DNA of 6,017 bases from an uncultured Anaerococcus sp. (GTDB lineage: Bacteria; Bacillota; Clostridia; Tissierellales; Peptoniphilaceae): assembly GCA_902465755.1 (NCBI GenBank), contig CABQOK010000095.1, positions 1 through 6,017 of the forward strand, given 5' to 3'. Positions within the stretch are counted from its first letter, which is position 1. Each line of letters starts with the position of its first letter. A program made the position numbers and the translations under genes. This document shows, one piece after another, positions 1 to 5,283 of this stretch. The notes below the pieces were generated by a model. That model was not told where the DNA came from, made no database searches, and saw only the letters and a list, made by a program, of their open reading frames with translations.

Positions 1-1
1 C

Positions 2-259
2 CTACATTATGAAGTAGGTAGTGAGATTGACCCAAAAGATATTGACTACTGTCTCTTCTTTGGTAGCCTATCTAAGCATATGTATGAGGGAGCCTTAATT
101 AACTTCTCCAAAGATAGGATCTTCCACTTCACCAGCAAAAACGACCTCATAGACAAACTAAAGTCTCTAATTACCAAATCATCTCTTGTCTTTGTCAAGG
201 GAAGCCATGGCATGCACATGGAAGAAATAATAGAAAGTATAAGCAAGTTAAAATTATAG
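2..259 (+). CDS. murF: MurF C-terminal end (partial): UDP-MurNAc-tripeptide--D-Ala-D-Ala ligase
   Basis: Reading from base 2 gives 85 residues ending at a TAG stop; the 5' part lies outside the window. MurF joins D-Ala-D-Ala to the UDP-MurNAc tripeptide in the cytoplasm, the last soluble step of peptidoglycan precursor synthesis. What is visible is the C-terminal Mur-ligase domain. It starts with HYEVGSEID, followed by a short strand and helix with LFFGSLSKHMYEGAL, then HFTSKNDLIDKL, and finally VFVKGSHGMHMEEII. That last stretch matches the MurF signature (V)KGSRGMxME, which separates MurF from MurC, MurD and MurE. The pfkB-type kinase follows after 45 bp on the same strand with no terminator between, so the two are probably cotranscribed. 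Only the C-terminal domain can be judged; the ATP-binding P-loop is not in view. Confidence 0.9.
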   Translation, partial: LHYEVGSEIDPKDIDYCLFFGSLSKHMYEGALINFSKDRIFHFTSKNDLIDKLKSLITKSSLVFVKGSHGMHMEEIIESISKLKL

Positions 260-264
260 GAAAA

Positions 265-286
265 AATTAGAAAAGAATTAGAAAAG
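265..286 (+). repeat. 11-bp perfect tandem duplication in purine-rich leader
   Basis: AATTAGAAAAG occurs twice back to back (265-275 and 276-286) in the murF-kinase spacer. It lies inside a tract that is almost entirely A and G, running up to the kinase ribosome-binding site. It could be a slippage duplication or a translation-enhancing A/G-rich leader. No function is shown. Confidence 0.75.
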
Positions 287-289
287 AAA

Positions 290-297
290 GGAAAAGG
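290..297 (+). promoter_or_regulatory. Ribosome-binding site of the PfkB-family kinase
   Basis: GGAAAAGG ends 7 nt before the ATG at 305. This spacing fits that ATG, which also begins the conserved first strand of the family (MIYTVTLNPSID), so the start is well supported. Confidence 0.7.
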
Positions 298-304
298 AAT
301 TAAA

Positions 305-1237
305 ATGATTTATACCGTAACCCTAAATCCATCAATTGATTTGTTTGTAGAGCTTAAAAGCTTCAATCTCGGTGGACAAAACAACATCGTCCAAGAAAGA
401 TCCCTCCCAGGAGGAAAGGCCCTAAACGTATCAAGAATTCTCTCCTCCCTAAGAATCCCAACCATAGCTACAGGATTTACCGGAGGCTTCCAGGGAGAAT
501 TTATCAAAGATTGGCTTACAAATGAAAACATCAGTACCAGTTTCGTCAAGATGGAAAATCACAACAGAACAAATATCAAACTTTTCGAAAACAACCAGGA
601 AACTATGATCAACTTCCCAGGACCAACCATCAAGAGCGAGGAAGTAGACGAATTAGTATATTATCTATCAAGAGTAAGAGAAGGAGATACCATAATCTTT
701 GGTGGATCAGTTCCTCCAATGGAAGACGGACTCGATAACGATATCTACACAAGACTCGTATCTGTAGCTACAGCAAACGGAGCAAACTTCGTAGCAGACG
801 TACCAGCTAGATACCTCCTCGATATGGTCAAGGAAAAACCAATCCTAGTTAAACCAAACGGTGAAGATATCGAAGAAATATTCAATGTTAGAATAGAAGA
901 TAAAAAAGACTTCATCCCTTACGGCAAAAAGCTCGTAAATATGGGGGCTAAATACGTAATAATCTCCTACGGTGCGAGTGGATCAATGTTCTTTGTGGGA
1001 GATGATGTCTACGAATCAACTCCTGTAAAAGATGATAATGAAATAATAAATACTGTCGCATGCAGGGATGCTATGATCGGAGGTTTCGTAGGAACCATGG
1101 TTCGTGATGGCGACCCAGTAGAATCATACAAGGTATCAGTTGTTAGTGCCTCTGCTACAGCAAGAGTCCTAGACCTCCCATCAAGAGAAGAAATCATGGA
1201 TATGCTTCCTCTTGTCAATATTGAAAAAATCGGATAA
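305..1237 (+). CDS. PfkB-family sugar kinase, 1-phosphofructokinase-like, with altered GAGD motif
   Basis: This is a 310-residue protein, the usual length for 1-phosphofructokinase / tagatose-6-phosphate kinase (FruK/LacC group) of the ribokinase superfamily. Family members phosphorylate a sugar phosphate with ATP in the cytoplasm. Family landmarks in order: TLNPSID (6-12, sugar-binding Asp12), PGGKALNVSR (35-44), a GFTGGFQGEF turn near 58-67, INFPGP near 101, GGSVPP near 138, VKPN near 180 and an ISYGASGS stretch near 221. All fit the fold. The oddity is the C-terminal signature. The usual V-GAGD-S reads V-ACRD-A at 251-256, so the catalytic base Asp255 is kept while both anion-hole glycines are replaced, the second by Arg. 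The protein may have changed activity or be a non-standard kinase. It has no fructose-PTS neighbour here and follows murF closely. The family is certain; the substrate is not, so no gene symbol is given. Confidence 0.88.
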   Translation: MIYTVTLNPSIDLFVELKSFNLGGQNNIVQERSLPGGKALNVSRILSSLRIPTIATGFTGGFQGEFIKDWLTNENISTSFVKMENHNRTNIKLFENNQETMINFPGPTIKSEEVDELVYYLSRVREGDTIIFGGSVPPMEDGLDNDIYTRLVSVATANGANFVADVPARYLLDMVKEKPILVKPNGEDIEEIFNVRIEDKKDFIPYGKKLVNMGAKYVIISYGASGSMFFVGDDVYESTPVKDDNEIINTVACRDAMIGGFVGTMVRDGDPVESYKVSVVSASATARVLDLPSREEIMDMLPLVNIEKIG

Positions 1238-1243
1238 AAATAT

Positions 1244-1281
1244 AGTCCTGGAACTTAGGTAGACTAAGCCAGGACTTTTTT
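1244..1281 (+). terminator. Intrinsic terminator after the kinase, possibly bidirectional
   Basis: The outer stem AGTCCTGG (1244-1251) pairs with CCAGGACT (1269-1276). After an AA bulge, CTTAG (1254-1258) pairs with CTAAG (1264-1268) around a GTAGA loop. Six T residues follow (1276-1281). It lies 6 nt past the kinase stop codon. On the minus strand the same hairpin is followed by ATATTTTT, so it may also stop transcripts from the converging HAD gene, which has no clear terminator of its own near its stop. Confidence 0.93.
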
Positions 1282-1509
1282 CTATCAAAAATCTCTTCTT
1301 TTATAATATTTAATTGAGAGTTTGATTGAAACTATAAGAAAATTTACAACTAGTATAAAAAGTAAATTACAATCATCGTTTGATTTTTTTACAAAGTTAA
1401 GGATGGACCAAAATCTTTTATAAAATACCACGTAGCCATTCTAAGATAACACCATAAAGTTGAGTGAATATTAATTTATAAAAGTCTTAAAAAAGCAACT
1501 ATTAAATCT
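1282..1509. other. AT-rich intergenic spacer between convergent genes, no gene seen
   Basis: This spacer separates the rightward kinase from the leftward HAD gene. On the minus strand a frame of about 50 codons stays open across roughly 1282-1434, with hydrophobic residues. It has no start codon with a ribosome-binding site, begins straight after a stop codon, and resembles no family I recognise. The short imperfect hairpin AGTTTGATTGAAACT lies near 1319-1333. I see no RNA gene, repeat array or convincing promoter. Confidence 0.6.
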
Positions 1510-2169
1510 TTAGATCAGCTGATCCAATCTGATGTCGCTTACCGTATCAAGAGTATAAGAACAAATACTTACTATTTCTTCCCAGTCTGTTTCATTCCAT
1601 GGAAAGTCTTTTATACCTACCACTTCTATACCCACTTTTTTTGCCATTTTAATGGCATATAGGGCGTCATCATATAAGATAATTTGACTAGGATCTCTTT
1701 TTAGTTTTCTAGCAAGCATTGTCCAAAACTCTATTTGTGATTTTTTAAGCCCGGTATTATCAGCAGTTAAGATTAGGCTAAAGTAATCGTAAATACTAAG
1801 CCTTTTAAAAGCTTTGACTATGCAGTCTGAACTAGACGATGATGCTACTGATAGTTGAACTCCCTTATCATAGAGATTTTTTATTATTTCTATCGCGCCT
1901 TCCTTGGCTTCCACTTCATTAGAGTATTTATACTCTATCGAACTTTGAAAATAATGATATACTTCTTCAAATGTCATATCTTTGGCAATTGTATCTGATA
2001 TATACTTGCTCATTCCTTCAATGCTAAGAGATTCTATTGTGTCTTTTATATCCTTGTCCAGACTATCCATAGTATAACCATATTTTTTCAATAAATTATT
2101 CTCAAGCTCTAACCACATCGGCATAGAATTTAAGATTGTTCCATCAACATCAAATATCAAATTTTTCAT
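1510..2169 (-). CDS. HAD-superfamily hydrolase, beta-phosphoglucomutase-like
   Basis: This 219-residue cytoplasmic protein has all four HAD motifs in order. Motif I is FDVDGT (6-11), with nucleophile Asp7 and acid/base Asp9. Motif II is Ser110 in VASSSSSD. Motif III is the Lys pair 142-143 in TGLKKSQ. Motif IV is the acidic pair Asp167-Asp168 in ILYDDALYAIKMAKKVG, which binds Mg2+. A helical cap (about residues 16-80) sits between motif I and the core, as in the phosphoglycolate phosphatase / beta-phosphoglucomutase subfamily. Length is normal and nothing is broken. The ATG is supported by GGAAGAGG (plus-strand bases 2174-2181), although the spacing is short at 4 nt. It is transcribed in the same direction as the PTS operon but lies 584 bp beyond it and behind a terminator, so it is probably a separate unit. 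A sugar-phosphate phosphatase or mutase role is plausible; the substrate cannot be told from the sequence. Confidence 0.87.
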   Translation of the reverse strand: MKNLIFDVDGTILNSMPMWLELENNLLKKYGYTMDSLDKDIKDTIESLSIEGMSKYISDTIAKDMTFEEVYHYFQSSIEYKYSNEVEAKEGAIEIIKNLYDKGVQLSVASSSSSDCIVKAFKRLSIYDYFSLILTADNTGLKKSQIEFWTMLARKLKRDPSQIILYDDALYAIKMAKKVGIEVVGIKDFPWNETDWEEIVSICSYTLDTVSDIRLDQLI

Positions 2170-2273
2170 AAAACCTCTTCCACAACTTCCTTATCAATTT
2201 TCAAATATAACTAGAAACAATACACAAGATTCATAAACTCATCCAACGGTATTTTAGACTTCATTGAATTACT

Positions 2274-2313
2274 AGTATATAGTTTATGTATCTAGCTAAA
2301 GAAACTATATACT
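2274..2313. repeat. Perfect 12-bp inverted repeat with 16-nt spacer
   Basis: AGTATATAGTTT (2274-2285) is the exact reverse complement of AAACTATATACT (2302-2313). Neither strand has a U-tract directly after the stem, so it is not an ordinary intrinsic terminator. It lies 105-144 bp upstream of the HAD start codon, where an operator or a leader stem-loop could sit. AT-rich sequence makes chance pairing easier. Confidence 0.6.
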
Positions 2314-2330
2314 CTTCACTTATTATTCTA

Positions 2331-2410
2331 AAGTAAGTTTGATTTCGTAACCTATCTTTTATTATTAACTACTTGAATTTTCATTTAAGTAAATTTGACT
2401 TCGACAACCG
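2331..2410. repeat. Imperfect direct repeat pair, 56-bp period
   Basis: AAGTAAGTTTGATTTCG (2331-2347) and AAGTAAATTTGACTTCG (2387-2403) match at 15 of 17 positions. Both are followed by a related tail ending in AACC, with one extra base in the second copy. They sit just right of the inverted repeat. They may be old duplication remnants or paired binding sites; a chance match in AT-rich DNA is also possible. Confidence 0.4.
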
Positions 2411-2715
2411 AGATATGAAAGGAATATCGATAAATTATACTTATTAAAGATGATTTTCCAATTAAAACTCCTTCTCCACAATCGGATATTATTAATTTTA
2501 CCAAATTTATAGGTATTTCAATCAACTATTTTCTGAAGTTCACTCTATATTTTCCTCAAAATTTATGGTATTTCTCTATCTTTATTACACTATTATGATT
2601 AGAAAATGTACACTATTTTGATACTCCTCAATCCTTCCATATAATGTAAGTGTATCTTAATTTCTTTATATTTCATTTGAATATATTTTATTAATTTCAC
2701 CATCAAATTCTAAAT

Positions 2716-2746
2716 AAAAAGTGATATGCTACGCACATCACTTTTT
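2716..2746 (-). terminator. Intrinsic terminator of the PTS operon
   Basis: AAAAAGTGAT (2716-2725) pairs perfectly with ATCACTTTTT (2737-2746). Inside, after one A-C mismatch, TGC can pair with GCA around a three-base loop. Read on the minus strand, the hairpin starts 7 nt past the EIID stop codon and ends in TTTTTATTTA, a good U-tract. The symmetric A and T flanks mean it could also work on the plus strand. Confidence 0.9.
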
Positions 2747-2753
2747 ATTTTTA

Positions 2754-3590
2754 TTACACTGCTAATATACCTGTATAAGCTCCTATTAATCCAATAGCCA
2801 ACATTATTAGCATTATTATTAATGGATTCACTTTTTTCTTTAGTAGAACCCATGATAACCAGAATACTAACAAGGTAGGGATTCCTGGTATAATACCATC
2901 TAATATTTCTTGGATTGTAGTGGCTGCTTCTCCTGATCCTAAGCTAAAACCTATATTCACATTTACCATTTCAGCTGTCATGGAGCCTGCCACTGCAAGA
3001 CCTACTATTGAAGCTGCCTTGGTTAATTTTTCCATTATCCCATGTTCATTTGCCTGGGTTATAACTTCCGTACCAAGGTTAAAACCAACAAATGATAAGA
3101 TATACCTACAAAGTAAACTTGGTACATTCCATGTTAGTAAAAATAATATTGGTCCTAGGATATTTCCTTGTAGGGCTAGAGATGTGCCAATACCTGTAGC
3201 AATAATCCTTAGTGTACCCCAGAATATTGAATCTCCTATTCCTGCAAGAGGTCCCATCAGGGCTGTTTTTACTTCAGATATAGATTTTGTATCAAATTTA
3301 TCCATATTATTAGCTCTTTCTTCTTCCATAGCGGCAGAAATACCAAGAGGGAAACTAATAATAAATGGGGTTGTATTGTAAAATTCAAGGTGTCTGGTTA
3401 GGGCTTCTTTGAATTTTTCATCTTCAGGATACAGTTTCTTTAAAATAGGCATCAAAGCCCAAGCATATCCCATGTGCATCATTCTCTCATAGTTCCAGGC
3501 GTGTTCCATTGGAAGTGTTCTGAAACCTAATTTTCTTAAATCTTTTTTTGTAATTATACTATCTGGATTTTTTATCTTATTAAAATTCAT
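2754..3590 (-). CDS. PTS mannose-family membrane component EIID
   Basis: This 278-residue integral membrane protein forms the sugar-conducting channel together with EIIC. The EIID hallmark MGPLAGIGDSIFWGT is at residues 112-125. Other family features are the soluble N-terminal region with HAWNYERMMHMGYAWALMP (30-48), PFIISFPLGISAAMEEE (75-91), and hydrophobic segments near 145-170, 193-210, 235-250 and 255-278. Length and C-terminal hydrophobic end are normal. The start lies inside the end of the EIIC gene: the two overlap by 11 nt, which suggests translational coupling. GGAAGGG sits 10 nt upstream of the ATG. It is the last gene of the operon, followed by a terminator. EIID alone does not reveal the substrate; the linked deglycase suggests an Amadori compound. 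Confidence 0.95.
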   Translation of the reverse strand: MNFNKIKNPDSIITKKDLRKLGFRTLPMEHAWNYERMMHMGYAWALMPILKKLYPEDEKFKEALTRHLEFYNTTPFIISFPLGISAAMEEERANNMDKFDTKSISEVKTALMGPLAGIGDSIFWGTLRIIATGIGTSLALQGNILGPILFLLTWNVPSLLCRYILSFVGFNLGTEVITQANEHGIMEKLTKAASIVGLAVAGSMTAEMVNVNIGFSLGSGEAATTIQEILDGIIPGIPTLLVFWLSWVLLKKKVNPLIIMLIMLAIGLIGAYTGILAV

Positions 3591-4371
3591 CTAACACATA
3601 CCCTTCCTGTTCACTACTATTATAGGCCACGTTTTGAACTTCATCTTGTTTAAAAAAGCCTATAGCTGCAATAATTATTGAGAATATAGCTATACCTGTG
3701 GTTGTTAATCCTGAATTTGAGAAGTAAGCTAGTAGGAAGTAACCCATAAAGAAGTAAGGAGCAACCTTTTTGTTCATTATCATTTGTGCTAGCATAGCAA
3801 AACCAAGAGCTGGTAACATTCCAGTGGCTATTTCTATCCCTGTTGTAACGAATTCAGGTATGCCACCCAAGGCATTTGTTACAGCATCACTACCAAAATA
3901 GTAAGCAATAGGCACAACGCATGATGTAATCATTTCTATAAAAAATGGAATTACTAAAACATCAAAGCTAAACATCTTGTATTTGCCATCTGCAACGTGT
4001 TTATCAGCCAAGTGACCTAGAGCAACTAATAACGGTGATCCTATTATTGTCCTAAGAGCTAACATCAAACTAGCTATTGGCATACCAAGGGTTAATGCAG
4101 CTTCAGGACCACTTCCGGCCTTTATAGCAAAGGCAACACCCAATACTGTTCCTGACAACATATCTGGTGGTATATAAGAACCTATACTAACTGCACCAAT
4201 AAAGGCAAGTTCAAGAGTTGATCCCATTATTAAACCTGCTTGAAAGTCTCCAAGCACAAGTCCAACTAGTGGCCCAATAACAATAGGTCTTTGAATTAGA
4301 GCTGTTCCTAGAAAGAACTCCGCCCTACCTATTAGCATTATAAGTGCTAAAAGCATTGTTTCTCGTAACAT
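3580..4371 (-). CDS. PTS mannose-family membrane component EIIC
   Basis: This 263-residue polytopic membrane protein is the partner of EIID in the permease. Family landmarks are RPIVIGPLVGLVLGD (28-42), followed by GSTLELAFIGAVSIGSYIPPD (50-70), the conserved EIIC stretch ending in PPD. Hydrophobic segments lie near 5-25, 30-50, 75-110, 137-160, 183-200, 205-220 and 225-241. The C-terminal tail of about 22 residues is polar. The start has a clear GGAG site 6 nt upstream (AAAGGAGATTATATG), 10 nt after the EIIB stop. Its own stop lies within the EIID gene (11-nt overlap). Mannose-family EIIC proteins also occur in transporters for gluconate-like sugars, sorbose, N-acetylgalactosamine and fructosamines. 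The sequence itself does not choose among these. Confidence 0.95.
   Translation of the reverse strand: MLRETMLLALIMLIGRAEFFLGTALIQRPIVIGPLVGLVLGDFQAGLIMGSTLELAFIGAVSIGSYIPPDMLSGTVLGVAFAIKAGSGPEAALTLGMPIASLMLALRTIIGSPLLVALGHLADKHVADGKYKMFSFDVLVIPFFIEMITSCVVPIAYYFGSDAVTNALGGIPEFVTTGIEIATGMLPALGFAMLAQMIMNKKVAPYFFMGYFLLAYFSNSGLTTTGIAIFSIIIAAIGFFKQDEVQNVAYNSSEQEGYVLDEF
3601..3608 (-). promoter_or_regulatory. Ribosome-binding site of EIID within the EIIC coding end
   Basis: On the minus strand AGGAAGGG lies 10 nt before the EIID ATG, inside the last codons of EIIC. The spacing is rather long, but no other in-frame start fits better. Ribosomes finishing EIIC would be placed close to this start. Confidence 0.6.
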
Positions 4372-4381
4372 ATAATCTCCT

Positions 4382-4849
4382 TTAAATTACATCTTCTACA
4401 TCAACCTTATTACTAGATGGTACGCCTTGAATATATACATCCACGCCTTTTGAGATCATGTTTCTTAGTATATCTTTATCTTCTTCATTTGCATAAACAG
4501 CAACTGCAAGCTTATCATAGCCTTCGTGAGGATAAGTACCTCCTAGATTTACCTCTTTAATATCTAGTGCATTTACTATTTTTTCACAATCAGCAATACT
4601 TTCAACTATAATAAATAAATTATATTTATCCGTTACCCCAGACTTTATAGCCTTGATAGAATCTTCTATAGTTTTAGCTATTACCTTAACTCCAGCAGGT
4701 TTTGAAAATTTGATTACATTTTGTCTTAGCCTATCATGGACTAGCTCATCATTCGCTAACAAAATTGCATTTGCATCTAAGCTCTGTGACCATGAGAAGG
4801 CTACTTGTCCATGTAAGAGCCTATGGTCAATTCTTAATAATTTTATCAT
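4382..4849 (-). CDS. PTS mannose-family phosphotransfer component EIIB
   Basis: This 155-residue cytoplasmic protein takes phosphate from EIIA and passes it to the incoming sugar at the EIIC/EIID channel. The N-terminal signature RIDHRLLHGQV (6-16) contains the active-site histidine, His13, equivalent to the second His of the usual RIDxRLxHGQV motif. NLGGTYPHEG (101-110) matches the conserved later loop, where many relatives have a N-(V/I)-GG stretch. Length is right for a stand-alone EIIB. A GGAG site lies directly before the ATG and touches the EIIA stop codon, with only 9 nt between the genes, so translation is probably coupled. No broken or missing motif is seen. Confidence 0.95.
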   Translation of the reverse strand: MIKLLRIDHRLLHGQVAFSWSQSLDANAILLANDELVHDRLRQNVIKFSKPAGVKVIAKTIEDSIKAIKSGVTDKYNLFIIVESIADCEKIVNALDIKEVNLGGTYPHEGYDKLAVAVYANEEDKDILRNMISKGVDVYIQGVPSSNKVDVEDVI

Positions 4850-4858
4850 GGTATCTCC

Positions 4859-5272
4859 TTAAAAGTCGTCCAATTCTACATCAGCTTCTATATCTGATAC
4901 AAGACATTTTAGGATTCCTTTTTTTGAATTTTCAATTATTTCATCAATTTCATCATCTATAGTATCTTCACTTGCCAAAAGTACACTCATTACAAGGATG
5001 AGGTTCATCCCTGTAATAAGTATTACATTTTCCTTATCAGCGACAAGTTTCATAAGCTCATTATTTACACTGCCACCAAAAAGATCAGATATTATTACTA
5101 ATTTGTCATTTTTATTTTCCTCAAGAAATTTCATTATATCCTTTTCAAAAGGAGCTTCCTGGTCGACATAAGCTGCCATGGCAAACAAATTTTCTTGAGG
5201 GCCTAATATTAATTCTACACTTGATTTCACACCCTTTGCCATATAGGCGTGACTTACTAACAAAACTTTCAT
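4859..5272 (-). CDS. PTS mannose-family phosphotransfer component EIIA
   Basis: This 137-residue cytoplasmic EIIA-Man domain protein accepts phosphate from HPr. His8 in LLVSHAYMAKG (4-14) is the phosphorylation site. Asp63 in ISDLFGGS is the usual partner residue. TGMNL (87-91) is the later family motif. The glycine-rich loop reads LFGGSVNN (64-71), where most relatives have proline after GGS; this is a small departure and may be group-specific. The C-terminus (102-137) is very acidic. The gene begins 11 nt after the deglycase stop, with its AAAAGG ribosome-binding site overlapping that stop codon. EIIA and EIIB are separate proteins here, not fused as in E. coli ManX. Confidence 0.95.
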   Translation of the reverse strand: MKVLLVSHAYMAKGVKSSVELILGPQENLFAMAAYVDQEAPFEKDIMKFLEENKNDKLVIISDLFGGSVNNELMKLVADKENVILITGMNLILVMSVLLASEDTIDDEIDEIIENSKKGILKCLVSDIEADVELDDF

Positions 5273-5283
5273 AACTTAGCCTT

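Larger units (their letters stand above)
2170..2715. other. Gene-free AT-rich region between the HAD gene and the PTS operon
   Basis: About 546 bp lie here with no credible coding sequence on either strand. Open stretches are under about 40 codons and lack start signals. The HAD gene must be transcribed from its right part, but I found no -35/-10 pair good enough to mark. It holds a perfect 12-bp inverted repeat (2274-2313) and two imperfect 17-bp direct repeats (2331-2347, 2387-2403), listed separately. It may be decayed sequence or a regulatory zone for the HAD gene. Confidence 0.6.

Noticed and set aside
46..246. Minus-strand open frame opposite the murF end
   Set aside because: The plus-strand frame carries clear MurF motifs; the antisense frame has none.
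1328..1366. Similarity of 1328-1366 to 2301-2336 (both start GAAACTATA and later have AAGTAA)
   Set aside because: Only the two short blocks match, their spacing differs by 2 nt and the bases between do not align; this is likely chance in AT-rich DNA.
1282..1434. Minus-strand hydrophobic open frame of about 50 codons in the spacer
   Set aside because: It has no start with a ribosome-binding site, begins just after a stop and matches no family known to me; AT-rich spacer DNA gives such frames easily.
1513..1524. Perfect 12-bp palindrome GATCAGCTGATC at the end of the HAD gene
   Set aside because: It lies in coding sequence and can form only a 4-bp stem with a 4-nt loop, so it is not a credible terminator; nothing else supports an operator there.
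2170..2330. Sigma-A promoter for the HAD gene
   Set aside because: Several TATA-like hexamers occur on the minus strand, but none pairs with a fair -35 at 16-18 bp spacing.
2400..2495. Minus-strand frame with GEGVLIGKSS, resembling a P-loop
   Set aside because: The spacing does not fit GxxxxGK[ST], the frame is short, and it lacks any start codon or following motif.
2920..3381. A 153-codon open frame on the plus strand opposite EIID
   Set aside because: It lies wholly antisense to a well-supported EIID gene, resembles no family, and is the mirror of a hydrophobic coding sequence that rarely gives stops on the other strand.
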